Below, piece after piece: positions 1-9,112 of a stretch of 64,000 nucleotides of DNA. Source of the DNA: JAMLHH01 sp035515235 (GTDB lineage Bacteria > Bacteroidota > Bacteroidia > Chitinophagales > JADIYW01). Positions within the stretch are counted from its first letter, which is position 1. The number at the start of each line of letters is the position of its first letter. The DNA lies in the NCBI GenBank assembly GCA_035515235.1, contig DATJBS010000076.1, forward strand, positions 1 to 64,000, given 5' to 3'. Made by a program: the position numbers and the translations under genes. Below the pieces are notes generated by a model, which saw only the letters and a list, made by a program, of their open reading frames with translations, did not search any database and was not told the DNA's origin.

Positions 1-2
1 AA

Positions 3-134
3 TATTTCAACGAGTATTGTTATAGGATAAATAGATCACAAGCAAAAGGAAGTATTTGGCACAATACTATCCTAAAAATGCTAAGTCATCAACCTCTAAC
101 TTTAAACTTAATTACACGGAAGCTAAACCAGTAA
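3..134 (+). pseudogene. C-terminal tail of an IS1595/ISXO2-like transposase (partial)
   Basis: The frame is open from the window edge to a TAA at 132-134. Its first 20 or so residues contain YFNEYCYRINRS, which resembles the conserved C-terminal end of IS1595-family (ISXO2-like) DDE transposases, where a Y-x-x-E-[FY]-C-[YF]-R-x-N-R motif closes the protein. The rest of the transposase lies outside the window, so it is unknown whether the element is complete. No terminal inverted repeat is visible downstream, and the frame runs directly into a toxin fragment in another frame. Family assignment rests on one short motif. Confidence 0.45.
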
Positions 135-346
135 GTCTAAATAAATTTATAGAAACAATAGAATTAGTTATTCATCAAATAGCGATAAATCCTAGCCTAT
201 ATTCTATTATCAATAAAAGTAAAAAAGTTAGAAAATGTGTATTGTCAAAACATAATACTCTTTTTTACAAAGTTAGTAATCATAGTATATACATTTTAAG
301 AATTTACGATACGAGACAAAATCCTAATAATTTAAAATTCTCTTAG
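56..346 (+). pseudogene. RelE/ParE-type toxin fragment with a damaged N-terminal half
   Basis: The frame has only a TTG start at 56, inside the transposase tail. The C-terminal 65 residues (from about position 146) look like a ParE/RelE-superfamily toxin: a helix FIETIELVIHQI, then VRKCVLSKHNTLFYKV, then the typical end DTRQNPNNLKF. Before that there is only a short strand-like FKLNYTE. The long N-terminal helices expected in a 95-100 residue toxin are largely missing. No antitoxin frame is visible on the 5' side within the window. It is probably a toxin damaged by deletion or by the neighbouring transposase insertion, although a short expressed protein cannot be excluded. Confidence 0.5.
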
Positions 347-664
347 CCAGAATTGTATAATAATCGTATCGGCATATTATTTATCTTCTAAAATCGTCAT
401 TACAAGGAAGGAATCTCTTAGATAAGTCCATAGTTTTCGAATTATATTCAGCTATAATTGCTGGAATAACGTTATTCTAAATTTAAACCATAAAGAATTT
501 AAGGATTAAATATGCTTGAGTATGAATGAAAATCATAATTAAGGACATTTATTTATTGATCTTAAGGAGAGCCTCAGTGACCAATATTGCCGAATGCTGA
601 AGCTCTCGAAGCCAATCAGCACATCAAATAATTGTCACATTTTCTAATGTTCGTCTGTTGAATT
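347..664. other. Intergenic region with a degenerate repeat box and a hairpin
   Basis: No credible gene is seen. Positions 395-417 carry a degenerate, reverse-oriented copy of the interspersed box found seven times at 53.6-55.5 kb (consensus there AGATTGCTTCGTTCCTCGCA plus AAGACGA). Positions 568-600 form an imperfect hairpin, AGAGCCTCAG against CTGAAGCTCT with one mismatch. It lies downstream of the minus-strand gene that ends at 665, but without an obvious U-tract. Confidence 0.4.
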
Positions 665-1084
665 TTACAACAAATTCTTCAAAGCACTCACTAACAATAC
701 AGCAAAACCGCCGACTTCACCAGCAATGAGTAAATACATTCCTGTGGTCGTGATAAAGTTTCTCTTCTTGAATTGATTGTCTGTGTGATCTGTAAAACCA
801 AGGATAACATAAGTCCCTATTGCGATAGCGAAAAATAGAATAGGAAATCCTGCCGCTAAACTTTCTACCAAATCTGAAAGCGTACTCCATTTAATAAATT
901 CCAAAAGTACCAAACAAGCAAATGCATACATCAAAGCCGCTCTATGTGCTATGTCCACATAAATAGGTGCCTGATGATTTGGACTTTTCATGATTGCAAA
1001 ATATTTCCAAACTCCAGTAAGAAGTCCTGTCATAAAAAATACTCCTGATGCTATGATGGCTATTTTTTCTGCTAATGTTGGCAT
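665..1084 (-). CDS. Small four-helix membrane protein, function unknown
   Basis: This 139-residue protein is strongly hydrophobic, with about four membrane segments (roughly residues 8-27, 45-65, 75-97 and 112-135). Conserved-looking polar sites are GVWKY at the end of the first segment and YVDIAHRAAL at the start of the second. These match uncharacterised bacterial inner-membrane proteins, but I cannot assign a reaction. The His-Arg pair in a four-helix bundle loosely recalls styrene-oxide-isomerase-type proteins, which is only a weak idea. It starts with ATG and is monocistronic, with decayed DNA downstream and the aldolase terminator upstream. Confidence 0.7.
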   Translation of the reverse strand: MPTLAEKIAIIASGVFFMTGLLTGVWKYFAIMKSPNHQAPIYVDIAHRAALMYAFACLVLLEFIKWSTLSDLVESLAAGFPILFFAIAIGTYVILGFTDHTDNQFKKRNFITTTGMYLLIAGEVGGFAVLLVSALKNLL

Positions 1085-1441
1085 ACCTTTTTTTGAATTT
1101 TTTAAACTATTTAAAAATACAATAAGTCATTGAAATAAAATTTATAACGCATAGATACATAGCTTTTAATTTCAAAAGAAGGCGTGGATAGTTGAAGATA
1201 TATCTTCTCACATAGTCAGCTATATATGCTTTTGCAATGCCCTTGGGTATCTTTTATATTGACTTTGCACTTATCAAGCTATAATTTCCCTATGTGGTTG
1301 AAAATTAATCAAAGTAAATTAATGAAAAAATTCAACACAGAATCTATGTGGTAAAAAAAGTATTAGTTGGTTTTGAATACTCTAAATAAAAAAGGACACT
1401 TCTCAGCGTCCTTTCGTATAGTTTGAAATAAATATTTAATA
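1085..1441. other. Intergenic region between the membrane protein and aldolase genes
   Basis: About 350 bases of AT-rich DNA. It holds the aldolase terminator near its right end and presumably the promoter of the membrane protein at its left end, but I could not pick a convincing TAnnTTTG box there. No open frame with recognisable similarity is present on either strand. Confidence 0.4.
1391..1414 (-). terminator. Rho-independent terminator of fbaB
   Basis: On the minus strand, AAAGGAC and GTCCTTT pair across a 10-base loop and are followed by a T-rich run. It lies 28 bases past the aldolase stop codon. Confidence 0.8.
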
Positions 1442-2503
1442 TTAAGCGATGTCAATTTCTTCACTTAAATAAACATCTTGGATTGTATTCAATAATTGAA
1501 TTCCTTCATTCATAGGTTTTTGGAATGCTTTTCTTCCTGAAATCAATCCTTGTCCACCTGCACGTTTATTGATAATAGCAGTAGATACAGCCTCAGCTAA
1601 ATCCGTTGCTCCTTTAGATTCTCCACCAGAGTTGATCAATCCTGCACGACCCATATAACAATTTGCCACTTGGTATCTATTCAAATCGATTGGGTGATCT
1701 GTAGTCAATTCAGAATAAACTTTAGGATGAGTTTTACCAAAATTAACAGCATTGTAGCCACCATTATTGGTAGAAAGTTTTTGCTTGATAATATCTGCTT
1801 GGATAGTCACTCCTAAATGATTCGCTTGAGAAGATAAATCTGTAGCAGTATGATAATCTACACCGTCTTTTTTGAAACCATTATTTCTAGTATAGCACCA
1901 TAGTATAGTCGCCATTCCTAATTCGTGTGCATAATCAAAAGCTTTTGCAATTTCTACAAGTTGTCTTCTAGAAGTATCACTTCCGAAATAAATTGTAGCT
2001 CCTACAGCCACAGCTCCCATATCCCATGCATTTTTGATAGTGCCAAACATGACTTGATCAAATGTATTAGGATATGATAAAAATTCGTTGTGATTGATTT
2101 TTACTATAAAAGGTATTTTATGCGCATATTTTCTTGCTACTGATCCTAATACTCCAAATGTAGAAGCTACTGCGTTACAACCACCTTCGATGGCAAGTTT
2201 TACAATATTTTCAGAATCGAAATAAATAGGGTTAGGAGCAAAGCTAGCGCCAGCTGAATGTTCGATGCCTTGATCCACCGGAAGAATAGAAACATAACCA
2301 CTGTTAGCCAAACGACCGTGACCGTAAATAGCTTGCAAGCTTCTTAAAACTTGTGGGCTTCTGTTGGATTGCATCCAAATTCTATCTACAAAGTCACTTC
2401 CAGGAAGATGGAGTAAATCCTTAGAAATAGTTTTAGATTGATGGTCTAACAGATATGTAGCCTGTTCCTCTCCAATAATTTCAACGATATCTTGACGCTT
2501 CAT
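1442..2503 (-). CDS. fbaB: Class I fructose-bisphosphate aldolase (FbaB/DhnA type)
   Basis: Cleaves fructose 1,6-bisphosphate to dihydroxyacetone phosphate and glyceraldehyde 3-phosphate (reversible) through a lysine Schiff base in the cytoplasm. The 353-residue protein has the DhnA-family barrel: PVDQGIEH near residue 75, GGCNAVAS near 107, FIVKINHNE near 132, and ADIIKQKL near 236 with the likely Schiff-base lysine K240. The frame extends 25 codons further upstream, but a promoter-like TTTG-N18-TATCTTTG element (2525-2554) lies inside that extension. The start at 2503 (MKRQDIVEII) is therefore chosen, giving a short 5' leader. The gene is monocistronic and ends in its own terminator. gapA and pgk of the same pathway are at 38-40 kb. 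Confidence 0.93.
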   Translation of the reverse strand: MKRQDIVEIIGEEQATYLLDHQSKTISKDLLHLPGSDFVDRIWMQSNRSPQVLRSLQAIYGHGRLANSGYVSILPVDQGIEHSAGASFAPNPIYFDSENIVKLAIEGGCNAVASTFGVLGSVARKYAHKIPFIVKINHNEFLSYPNTFDQVMFGTIKNAWDMGAVAVGATIYFGSDTSRRQLVEIAKAFDYAHELGMATILWCYTRNNGFKKDGVDYHTATDLSSQANHLGVTIQADIIKQKLSTNNGGYNAVNFGKTHPKVYSELTTDHPIDLNRYQVANCYMGRAGLINSGGESKGATDLAEAVSTAIINKRAGGQGLISGRKAFQKPMNEGIQLLNTIQDVYLSEEIDIA

Positions 2504-2524
2504 TTTGAATTTTAAGTTGAACGG

Positions 2525-2554
2525 CAAAGATATAAATTTACCTCCTATGCCAAA
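2525..2554 (-). promoter_or_regulatory. Bacteroidota-type promoter of fbaB
   Basis: On the minus strand TTTG (2554-2551), an 18-base spacer and TATCTTTG (2532-2525) match the Bacteroidota -33/-7 consensus TTTG-N19-TAnnTTTG. The predicted start of transcription is about 15 bases before the chosen ATG. Confidence 0.7.
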
Positions 2555-2689
2555 AACATTTATTAACATTCTATTCAACTTTAACTAATAACTCTAATAT
2601 TTCTTAATTAATTCTTAATCTTTTGCTTTGACACCACATTTGGGCTTCTTTTTTTTTAAGTTTGGTAACTTTACAGAAAGTATTGGCAG

Positions 2690-3850
2690 ATGAAAGAAGC
2701 TCAAAGAAAATATGATATCGTTATTTATGGCGCAACTGGTTTTACAGGACAATTAGTTGCTGAATATTTCGCAAATAATGTTGATTTTAAAAAGACAAAA
2801 TGGGCTATTGCAGGACGAGATCAGAATAAATTATTGAGCATTAAAAATAAATTAACTGTAAGATTTCCAGAGCTTTTATCATTAGAACATATTATTGCAG
2901 ATACAGATCAGCCGGATACTTTAGAAGCTTTAGCTAAAAATACCAAAGTGGTCATTACGACTGTAGGGCCATATCAAATTTATGGAGAGCCTATCGTCAA
3001 AGCTTGTGTAGAAGCAGGTACTCATTGTTTGGATTTGACTGGAGAACCAAAGTTTGTCCAACATATTTATAAGCATTATAATTTTTTAGCAGAGAGAAAT
3101 CATGCTTTTGTTATTAATAGTTGTGGTTTTGATAGTGTGCCAGCAGATATGGGGGCGTTTTATACCGCTCAACTTCTTGGAGATAGTGAGGATAAATCTA
3201 TTCAAAGCTATGTCAGTGCAAAAGGCAGTTTCTCTGGTGGTACTTTAAAATCTGCTATCGGTGCATTTGAAGGTTTCAATGAAGAAATGATTTTAGACCC
3301 AAAATATAAATTTGGTGCTGAAAAATTTGAAGGTATACATAGACAAAAATCAATTCAAAAATGGGCATTGCCTATGCCTGTTGTAGATCCTTTAATTGTA
3401 GAAAGATCATCGAGATTGCGAAAAGATATTTATGGCAATAATTTTTCTTATGCGCAGTATTTTGCTGTCAAAAAGCCATTTGTTGCTGCAACTGCTTTGG
3501 TTGGTTTGAGTGCTTTAGTATTGGCTACTCAGGTGCCTGTATTGAAAAATAAAATTTTAAATTTTAAGCAGAGTGGAGAAGGACCTTCTTTAAAAGAAAG
3601 AGAGCAGTCTTTCTTCAAATTAGTATTTATAGGCAAATCTCCTAACAAAACTGTAGAAACAAGTGTTTCTGGTGGAGACCCTGGTTATACTGAAACTGCA
3701 AAAATGCTATCTGAAGCAGCACTGACACTTATAGAAAACCCTAAAGAGTTTAGTGGAAAAGGAGGAGTCTCTACACCAGCTGGTGCATTAGGCGAAAAAT
3801 ACTTACAACGATTGATTGAGAGTGGAATCCAATTCAAACAATTAAAATGA
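2690..3850 (+). CDS. Saccharopine dehydrogenase-like NAD(P)-binding oxidoreductase
   Basis: The 386-residue protein begins with a Rossmann fold: IVIYGATGFTGQLVAEYF at residues 11-28, then a WAIAGRDQNKL second strand. It continues with TTVGPYQIYGEPIVKAC and DLTGEP, features of the SCCPDH/trans-acting enoyl reductase branch of the saccharopine dehydrogenase superfamily. CGFDSVPADMG near residue 145 is also typical. Family members reduce unsaturated lipids in mycobacteria, or are of unknown function, so the substrate here is open. A hydrophobic segment around residues 262-280 could associate with the membrane. It is divergently transcribed from fbaB; a weak TAACTTTA box lies at 2666-2673. Confidence 0.8.
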   Translation: MKEAQRKYDIVIYGATGFTGQLVAEYFANNVDFKKTKWAIAGRDQNKLLSIKNKLTVRFPELLSLEHIIADTDQPDTLEALAKNTKVVITTVGPYQIYGEPIVKACVEAGTHCLDLTGEPKFVQHIYKHYNFLAERNHAFVINSCGFDSVPADMGAFYTAQLLGDSEDKSIQSYVSAKGSFSGGTLKSAIGAFEGFNEEMILDPKYKFGAEKFEGIHRQKSIQKWALPMPVVDPLIVERSSRLRKDIYGNNFSYAQYFAVKKPFVAATALVGLSALVLATQVPVLKNKILNFKQSGEGPSLKEREQSFFKLVFIGKSPNKTVETSVSGGDPGYTETAKMLSEAALTLIENPKEFSGKGGVSTPAGALGEKYLQRLIESGIQFKQLK

Positions 3851-3893
3851 AATTAAGCATCAAATATTCCATCGTTCTATTTTACTCAAATTT

Positions 3894-4553
3894 ATGTTAG
3901 ATATTATTAAGGACTTTGTATTCAATTTGGATACGTCTTTGGCTGAGGTCATCAGTAGTATGGGGTATTGGACTTATGTTCTGTTATTTTTTATAATATT
4001 TTCAGAAACAGGGTTGATCATCATGACATTTCTGCCTGGTGATACTTTACTTTTTGCAATCGGTGCTATTTCTGCAAAACCTGATATTCCATTAGATATT
4101 ATTTTGATCAATATTCTTTTGATAGTAGCTGCTATTACTGGAAATATGCTCAATTATTTCATTGGTTTTAAATATGGTAGAGCTATCGTACAATCTGGCA
4201 AAATGCCTTTTTTTAAACCTAGTAATCTAGCTACTGCTGAAAGTTTTTATAATAGGTATGGTGCTACTGCAGTGATATTAAGTAGATTTTTCCCAATTGT
4301 TCGATCATTTGTTCCATTTGTAGCAGGTATTGGACAGATGAATTGGTTAAGATACATGGTATACAATATTATTGGAGCTGTGTTGTGGATTTCTACTATT
4401 ACATCTGCAGGATATTTCTTTGGAGATCTTCCTTTTGTAAAAGATAATCTTACCTACTTTATAGTTCTTTTGGTCATCCTACCATTTATACCGTTGATCT
4501 TTACTAAGCTTAGCCAAAGAGCAGATAAAAAGAAAAGTCAAGAAATTCATTAG
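3894..4553 (+). CDS. DedA family membrane protein (VTT domain)
   Basis: DedA proteins are polytopic inner-membrane proteins, members of which act as scramblases or flippases for undecaprenyl phosphate or phospholipids and support envelope homeostasis. This 219-residue protein has the family features: ETGLIIMTFLPGDTLLF near residues 38-55 in a re-entrant region, GNMLNYFIGFKYGR near 83-97, and the basic-acidic signature SRFFPIVRSFVPFVAG near 128-144 with two conserved arginines. About five hydrophobic segments are visible. It starts 43 bases after the oxidoreductase and 46 bases before priA, so the three may be cotranscribed. The exact lipid substrate cannot be told. Confidence 0.9.
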   Translation: MLDIIKDFVFNLDTSLAEVISSMGYWTYVLLFFIIFSETGLIIMTFLPGDTLLFAIGAISAKPDIPLDIILINILLIVAAITGNMLNYFIGFKYGRAIVQSGKMPFFKPSNLATAESFYNRYGATAVILSRFFPIVRSFVPFVAGIGQMNWLRYMVYNIIGAVLWISTITSAGYFFGDLPFVKDNLTYFIVLLVILPFIPLIFTKLSQRADKKKSQEIH

Positions 4554-4599
4554 ATTAGAGGGATTCAATTCTAATTGATGATTTCAACATTTACCAGCT

Positions 4600-7038
4600 A
4601 TGTTGTATTGTGAAGTTATTTTACCTCTATACGTAAAGGGTACTTTTACCTATAAAATCCCAGAAGAATTAGAATCTTTTGTGGTTCCTGGAATACGTGT
4701 AGAAGTCTCTTTTGGAAGAAGAAAGCTTTATACTGCAATAGTTAAGACTGTTCATCAAAATCAACCTACAGCTTATCAAGCCAAAGAGATATTAGGTGTT
4801 GTAGATAATTTTCCCATTGTAAATCAGGTTCAATTAAAGTTTTGGGAATGGATGGCGACCTATTATTGTTGCTATGAAGGAGAAGTTATGTTAGCAGCAT
4901 TGCCTTCCTATTTTAGACCTGATAGTGAAACCAAATACCTAAAATCTCCATACTGTGAAATAGATATTTTAGACTTGCCCGATGATGAATATATGGTTGC
5001 AAGTGCCATGGAAAGTCAAGATTTTCTTACGCTGTTAGAAATTCAACAAATTCTACAAAAGAAATCTGTTCAAAATGTCATCAAAAGCTTAATCAATAAA
5101 AAAGTCATCCTAATACAAGAGTTTTTAGAAGAAAAATTTAAACCAAAATTAGAACCTTTTATTCAGCTCAATCCTATACATTTTCAACCACAAGAATCTT
5201 TAAGAGCTTTATTTAAAAAATTAGAGAAAAAGACGAAGCAGACAGATTTGCTATTAGGTTATTTGTCTTTAGCTCCTAAAAATCAATGGATTCCTAGAAA
5301 TGAATTATTGAAGCATGCTGAAATTTCTGCCGCAGTCCTGAGAACAGCTATTCAAAATGAAATCTTTTTATTAGAAGAAAGAGAAGTTTCTAGAATTGAA
5401 GAAGAAGATTTATTAGATAAAGAACTTTTACTCAACGAAGAACAGCAACAAGCTTTTGCAAAAATCAATGAACAGTGGAAAGAGCAACAAGTCGTCTTGC
5501 TGAGAGGAGTTACAGCATCGGGAAAGACACATGTTTATGTAGATTTGATCAAGCAAGCTATTAGTCAAGGCAAGCAAGTGCTGTATCTAGTTCCCGAAAT
5601 AGCTTTAACGACTCAGTTGATCCGAAGACTGAAAGTTTTATTGGGAACAGTTGGGGTTTATCATTCAAAATATAATCCATCTGAAAGAGTAGAAACTTGG
5701 TTAAAAGTATTGAATCAAGAAATTAATATTGTCATAGGCGCACGGTCTGCTATGTTTTTACCTTTCACTAATTTAGGATTGATCATAGTAGATGAAGAAC
5801 ACGACGGTTCGTATAAGCAGAACGATCCTGCTCCTAGATATCAGGCTAGAGATTGTGTGATTTGGTTAGCCTATCAGACGCAAGCCAAGGTATTATTAGG
5901 AAGTGCAACACCTTCTATGGAATCTTGGGCAAATGCTCATGCAGGAAAATACGGATGGGTGGAATTGTTACAAAGACACGGAAATATGTCGATGCCTGAA
6001 ATTGAGTTCATCAATATGACTCAAGCTCGCAAGACAAAACAAGTGACAGGAGTTTTAAGTGATCAGCTTCAAGCCTCTATTTTAAAAACACTTCATCAAA
6101 AAAGTCAAGTCATTATCTTTCTGAATAGGCGAGGATATTCCCCTTATATAGCATGTAAAGATTGTGCTTGGATTCCATATTGTCAGCATTGTGATGTGAG
6201 TTTGACTTTTCACAAATTTTCAGAACAGCTTAAGTGCCACTATTGCGGATATACGACACCTTTGCCAAGAGAATGTCCGTCTTGCCATTCTATAGTTTTA
6301 GAAATGAAAGGCTCAGGAACGGAAAGAGTAGAAGATGATTTGCAAGCTATTTTTCAAGATGCTAAATTTTTGAGATTAGATTATGATACTGCTAAAAGCA
6401 AGCATGCTCATGAAAAGATCATTCATCAATTTGAGAATGATGAAGCAGATATATTAATAGGTACTCAAATGGTCACCAAAGGACTGGATTTTAAAAATGT
6501 CCATTTGGTTGGTGTGCTTAGTGCAGATTCGTTATTATATTATCCTGATTTTAGAGCGACGGAGCGAGCATTCCAATTATTATCTCAAGTGAGCGGGAGA
6601 GCAGGTCGTTCTGAGAAAACAGGTAAAGTGCTGATACAAATTAGCAATCCAGATCATCCGATAACTAATTATCTAAGAGATAACAATATTGAGAATTTCT
6701 ACAAAAAGGAATTAGGCGAAAGAAAGAAATTTCATTATCCACCATTTGTAAGAATGATTCATATTTCGGTGAGAGATGCTAGTGAAAAAGTAGCAAATGA
6801 CGCAGCTAAATATTTATTTCTACAAATTAATGCACAAATAGAAGGAGAGTGTTTAGGTCCATCTATTCCGTCTTTATCTAAATTACAAGGAAAATATATT
6901 CGAGAGATTATTATCAAATTAGATAGAAAAGCATCTGTAATCACTGCAGCAAAAAATATTATAGAGAATACTAGGCAGTTAATGTATCAATATAAAGCTT
7001 ACAAAAAAGTGAGATTAGTAATAGATGTAGATCCATAA
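4600..7038 (+). CDS. priA: Primosomal protein N' (replication restart helicase PriA)
   Basis: PriA recognises stalled forks and reloads the replicative helicase. The 812-residue product has the N-terminal fork-binding region (CEVILPLYVKGTFTYKIP at residues 4-21), Walker A GVTASGKT at 303-310, the DEEH box at 398-401 and helicase motif GSATPSMESW near 445. Four CxxC pairs bind two zinc ions: C519/C522, C528/C531, C546/C549 and C559/C562. Later come LIGTQMVTKGLDF near 620 and SQVSGRAGRS near 665. Length and motif order are normal, and all catalytic and zinc residues are present. It is followed by an independent promoter for the ABC-F gene. Confidence 0.97.
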   Translation: MLYCEVILPLYVKGTFTYKIPEELESFVVPGIRVEVSFGRRKLYTAIVKTVHQNQPTAYQAKEILGVVDNFPIVNQVQLKFWEWMATYYCCYEGEVMLAALPSYFRPDSETKYLKSPYCEIDILDLPDDEYMVASAMESQDFLTLLEIQQILQKKSVQNVIKSLINKKVILIQEFLEEKFKPKLEPFIQLNPIHFQPQESLRALFKKLEKKTKQTDLLLGYLSLAPKNQWIPRNELLKHAEISAAVLRTAIQNEIFLLEEREVSRIEEEDLLDKELLLNEEQQQAFAKINEQWKEQQVVLLRGVTASGKTHVYVDLIKQAISQGKQVLYLVPEIALTTQLIRRLKVLLGTVGVYHSKYNPSERVETWLKVLNQEINIVIGARSAMFLPFTNLGLIIVDEEHDGSYKQNDPAPRYQARDCVIWLAYQTQAKVLLGSATPSMESWANAHAGKYGWVELLQRHGNMSMPEIEFINMTQARKTKQVTGVLSDQLQASILKTLHQKSQVIIFLNRRGYSPYIACKDCAWIPYCQHCDVSLTFHKFSEQLKCHYCGYTTPLPRECPSCHSIVLEMKGSGTERVEDDLQAIFQDAKFLRLDYDTAKSKHAHEKIIHQFENDEADILIGTQMVTKGLDFKNVHLVGVLSADSLLYYPDFRATERAFQLLSQVSGRAGRSEKTGKVLIQISNPDHPITNYLRDNNIENFYKKELGERKKFHYPPFVRMIHISVRDASEKVANDAAKYLFLQINAQIEGECLGPSIPSLSKLQGKYIREIIIKLDRKASVITAAKNIIENTRQLMYQYKAYKKVRLVIDVDP

Positions 7039-7089
7039 ATCTTAAAGTAGACTTATTTTACAGATATAGAGTACTTAGAACTTTAAAAT

Positions 7090-7097
7090 TATCTTTG
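7090..7097 (+). promoter_or_regulatory. Putative -7 box of the uup-like gene
   Basis: TATCTTTG matches the Bacteroidota -7 consensus TAnnTTTG and ends 7 bases before the ATG at 7105, so the transcript would be nearly leaderless. No clear -33 TTTG is found at the expected distance. Confidence 0.45.
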
Positions 7098-7104
7098 CAC
7101 TCAG

Positions 7105-8967
7105 ATGAACTATCTATCAATCAATCAACTTAGTAAATATTATGGCGCAAGATTGCTTTTTAACGATCTTACGTTCTTTATAGAAAAAGGTCAAAAAGTA
7201 GCACTTATTGCCAGAAATGGAAGTGGAAAATCTACATTACTCAAGATTTTACAAGGAGTGGAACCTCCTGAATCTGGTGAAGTAAAATGGCATAAAGACC
7301 TTTCTGTAGGTTTCTTATTACAAGAGCCTGACTTAGACGACAACATGACGGTTTACGAAGCGATTATGAACGCTGATCATCCATTATTACGTACTTGTTT
7401 GGCGTATGAAGATGCATTAGAAGGACATGGCGATTTGAATAAAGTCATGGAGGAAATGGATAGATTACAAGCTTGGGATTATGAAGTTAAGGTCAAGCAA
7501 ATCTTATCTAGATTCAATATTCTGAATTTGGAACAAAAAGTAGGATCTCTTTCAGGTGGCCAAAAGAAAAGATTAGCCTTATCTATTTTATTATTACTCG
7601 AGCCTGAGTTTTTAGTTTTGGATGAGCCTACTAACCATTTGGATATGGACATGATCGAATGGCTAGAAAGTTATTTGAGCAATGGACCGATGACCTTACT
7701 GATGGTGACGCACGATAGATATTTCTTAGAAAATATTTGTGATGAAATCATTGAACTGGAAGAAGGAGTCATTTATCGCCATAAAGGAAATTATAGTAGA
7801 TACCTGGAGAATAAAATTTTGAGAGAAGAGAATTTGAGATCAAATGTATCTAAAGCTCAAAATACGATGCGTAAAGAATTAGAATGGATACGACGCCAAC
7901 CTAAAGCTCGTACCACTAAATCTAAATCTAGAGTAGATGCATTTGACGGTATCAAAGAACGTGCATCTCAAAAAGTAAATGACGACAAAGTACAATTAGA
8001 AATTAAAATGAATCGCTTAGGTGGTAAAATTTTAGAAATGTATAACGTCAATAAATCCTATGGAGATCGTAAAATTATTGATCAGTTCTCTTATAAATTT
8101 TCACGTGGTGAAAGAGTCGGTATTGTTGGTAAAAATGGATACGGAAAATCCACTTTACTGAATATTATCATGGAATTAGAACCATTTGATAGTGGAAAAT
8201 TAATTCATGGCGAAACTGTTGTTTGGGGATATTATCACCAGCAAGGTTTACAAATCAAAGGAGATAAAAGAGTTATCGATGTCATTAAAGATATAGCAGA
8301 AGTAATTCCTGTAGGTAAAGGGACTTTGACTGCATCGCAAATGTTAGAAAGATTTTTATTTGACAGTGGGCAACAATATCAATATGTATCCACACTAAGT
8401 GGAGGTGAACGAAGAAGATTGTATCTATTAACGATACTGATGAAGAATCCTAACTTCTTGATTTTAGATGAGCCTACGAATGATTTAGATATTCTAACCT
8501 TACAGATTTTAGAAGATTTCTTATTGGATTTTCAAGGGTGCCTGCTTTTGGTCAGTCACGATAGATATTTCTTAGATAAATTGACAGACCATTTGTTCAT
8601 TTTTGAGGGCGACGGTAAAATCAAAGACTTCAACGGGAATTACAAAGATTATAGAGTGTATGAAAAAGCACAAGCACGTCTTCAAAATGCTGCTGAGTCC
8701 GATAATACATCTTCTAAATCCGAAACTTCTTCTGCTGTAGATAATACTCAGAAACCAAAAATGAGCTTTAAGGAAAAGCAAGAATTAGAGAAGTTAGATA
8801 AGGAAATAGAAAAGCTTGAAAAAGAGAAGCAAGAGTTAACTCAAAAAATTTCTTCTAATGCTATTAATCATAAAGAATTATTAGAAATCTCTCAGAAAAT
8901 AGAGCAAGTTATTGAGAAATTAGAGCGTAAAGAAATGCGTTGGTTAGAGCTAAGTGAACTCGCTTAG
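7105..8967 (+). CDS. uup: ABC-F family ATPase, Uup type
   Basis: ABC-F proteins are soluble tandem ATPases that act on the ribosome or on branched DNA intermediates rather than in transport. The 620 residues hold two nucleotide-binding domains: Walker A ARNGSGKST at 36-44 with signature LSGGQKKR near 153-160 and LDEPTNHLD, and GIVGKNGYGKST at 339-350 with LSGGERRR and LDEPTNDLD. Residues 240-310 are the charged inter-domain linker. A lysine/glutamate-rich coiled coil at about 550-615 is the DNA-binding C-terminal domain that separates Uup from EttA. No membrane segment is present. The name rests on this domain layout. Confidence 0.88.
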   Translation: MNYLSINQLSKYYGARLLFNDLTFFIEKGQKVALIARNGSGKSTLLKILQGVEPPESGEVKWHKDLSVGFLLQEPDLDDNMTVYEAIMNADHPLLRTCLAYEDALEGHGDLNKVMEEMDRLQAWDYEVKVKQILSRFNILNLEQKVGSLSGGQKKRLALSILLLLEPEFLVLDEPTNHLDMDMIEWLESYLSNGPMTLLMVTHDRYFLENICDEIIELEEGVIYRHKGNYSRYLENKILREENLRSNVSKAQNTMRKELEWIRRQPKARTTKSKSRVDAFDGIKERASQKVNDDKVQLEIKMNRLGGKILEMYNVNKSYGDRKIIDQFSYKFSRGERVGIVGKNGYGKSTLLNIIMELEPFDSGKLIHGETVVWGYYHQQGLQIKGDKRVIDVIKDIAEVIPVGKGTLTASQMLERFLFDSGQQYQYVSTLSGGERRRLYLLTILMKNPNFLILDEPTNDLDILTLQILEDFLLDFQGCLLLVSHDRYFLDKLTDHLFIFEGDGKIKDFNGNYKDYRVYEKAQARLQNAAESDNTSSKSETSSAVDNTQKPKMSFKEKQELEKLDKEIEKLEKEKQELTQKISSNAINHKELLEISQKIEQVIEKLERKEMRWLELSELA

Positions 8968-9061
8968 TTAACAAATGATGGATTAGGTTTTAATTTTAAA
9001 TAAAATTTAATTTTTTTTATTAAATTGATACATTTCTAATACATACATATAGTTTTTATTT

Positions 9062-9069
9062 TACCTTTA
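9062..9069 (+). promoter_or_regulatory. Weak -7-like box before the RRM gene
   Basis: TACCTTTA resembles TAnnTTTG with one mismatch and lies 43 bases before the ATG. An A-rich leader with AAAAAACCAAGAGG follows. It is a tentative call. Confidence 0.3.
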
Positions 9070-9112
9070 CAATCTCAATTAAAAAAACCAAGAGGATTAA
9101 TTAACTCAAAAG

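Noticed and set aside
568..600. Terminator for the 665-1084 gene
   Set aside because: The hairpin has a mismatch and a long loop, and no T-tract follows it on the minus strand.
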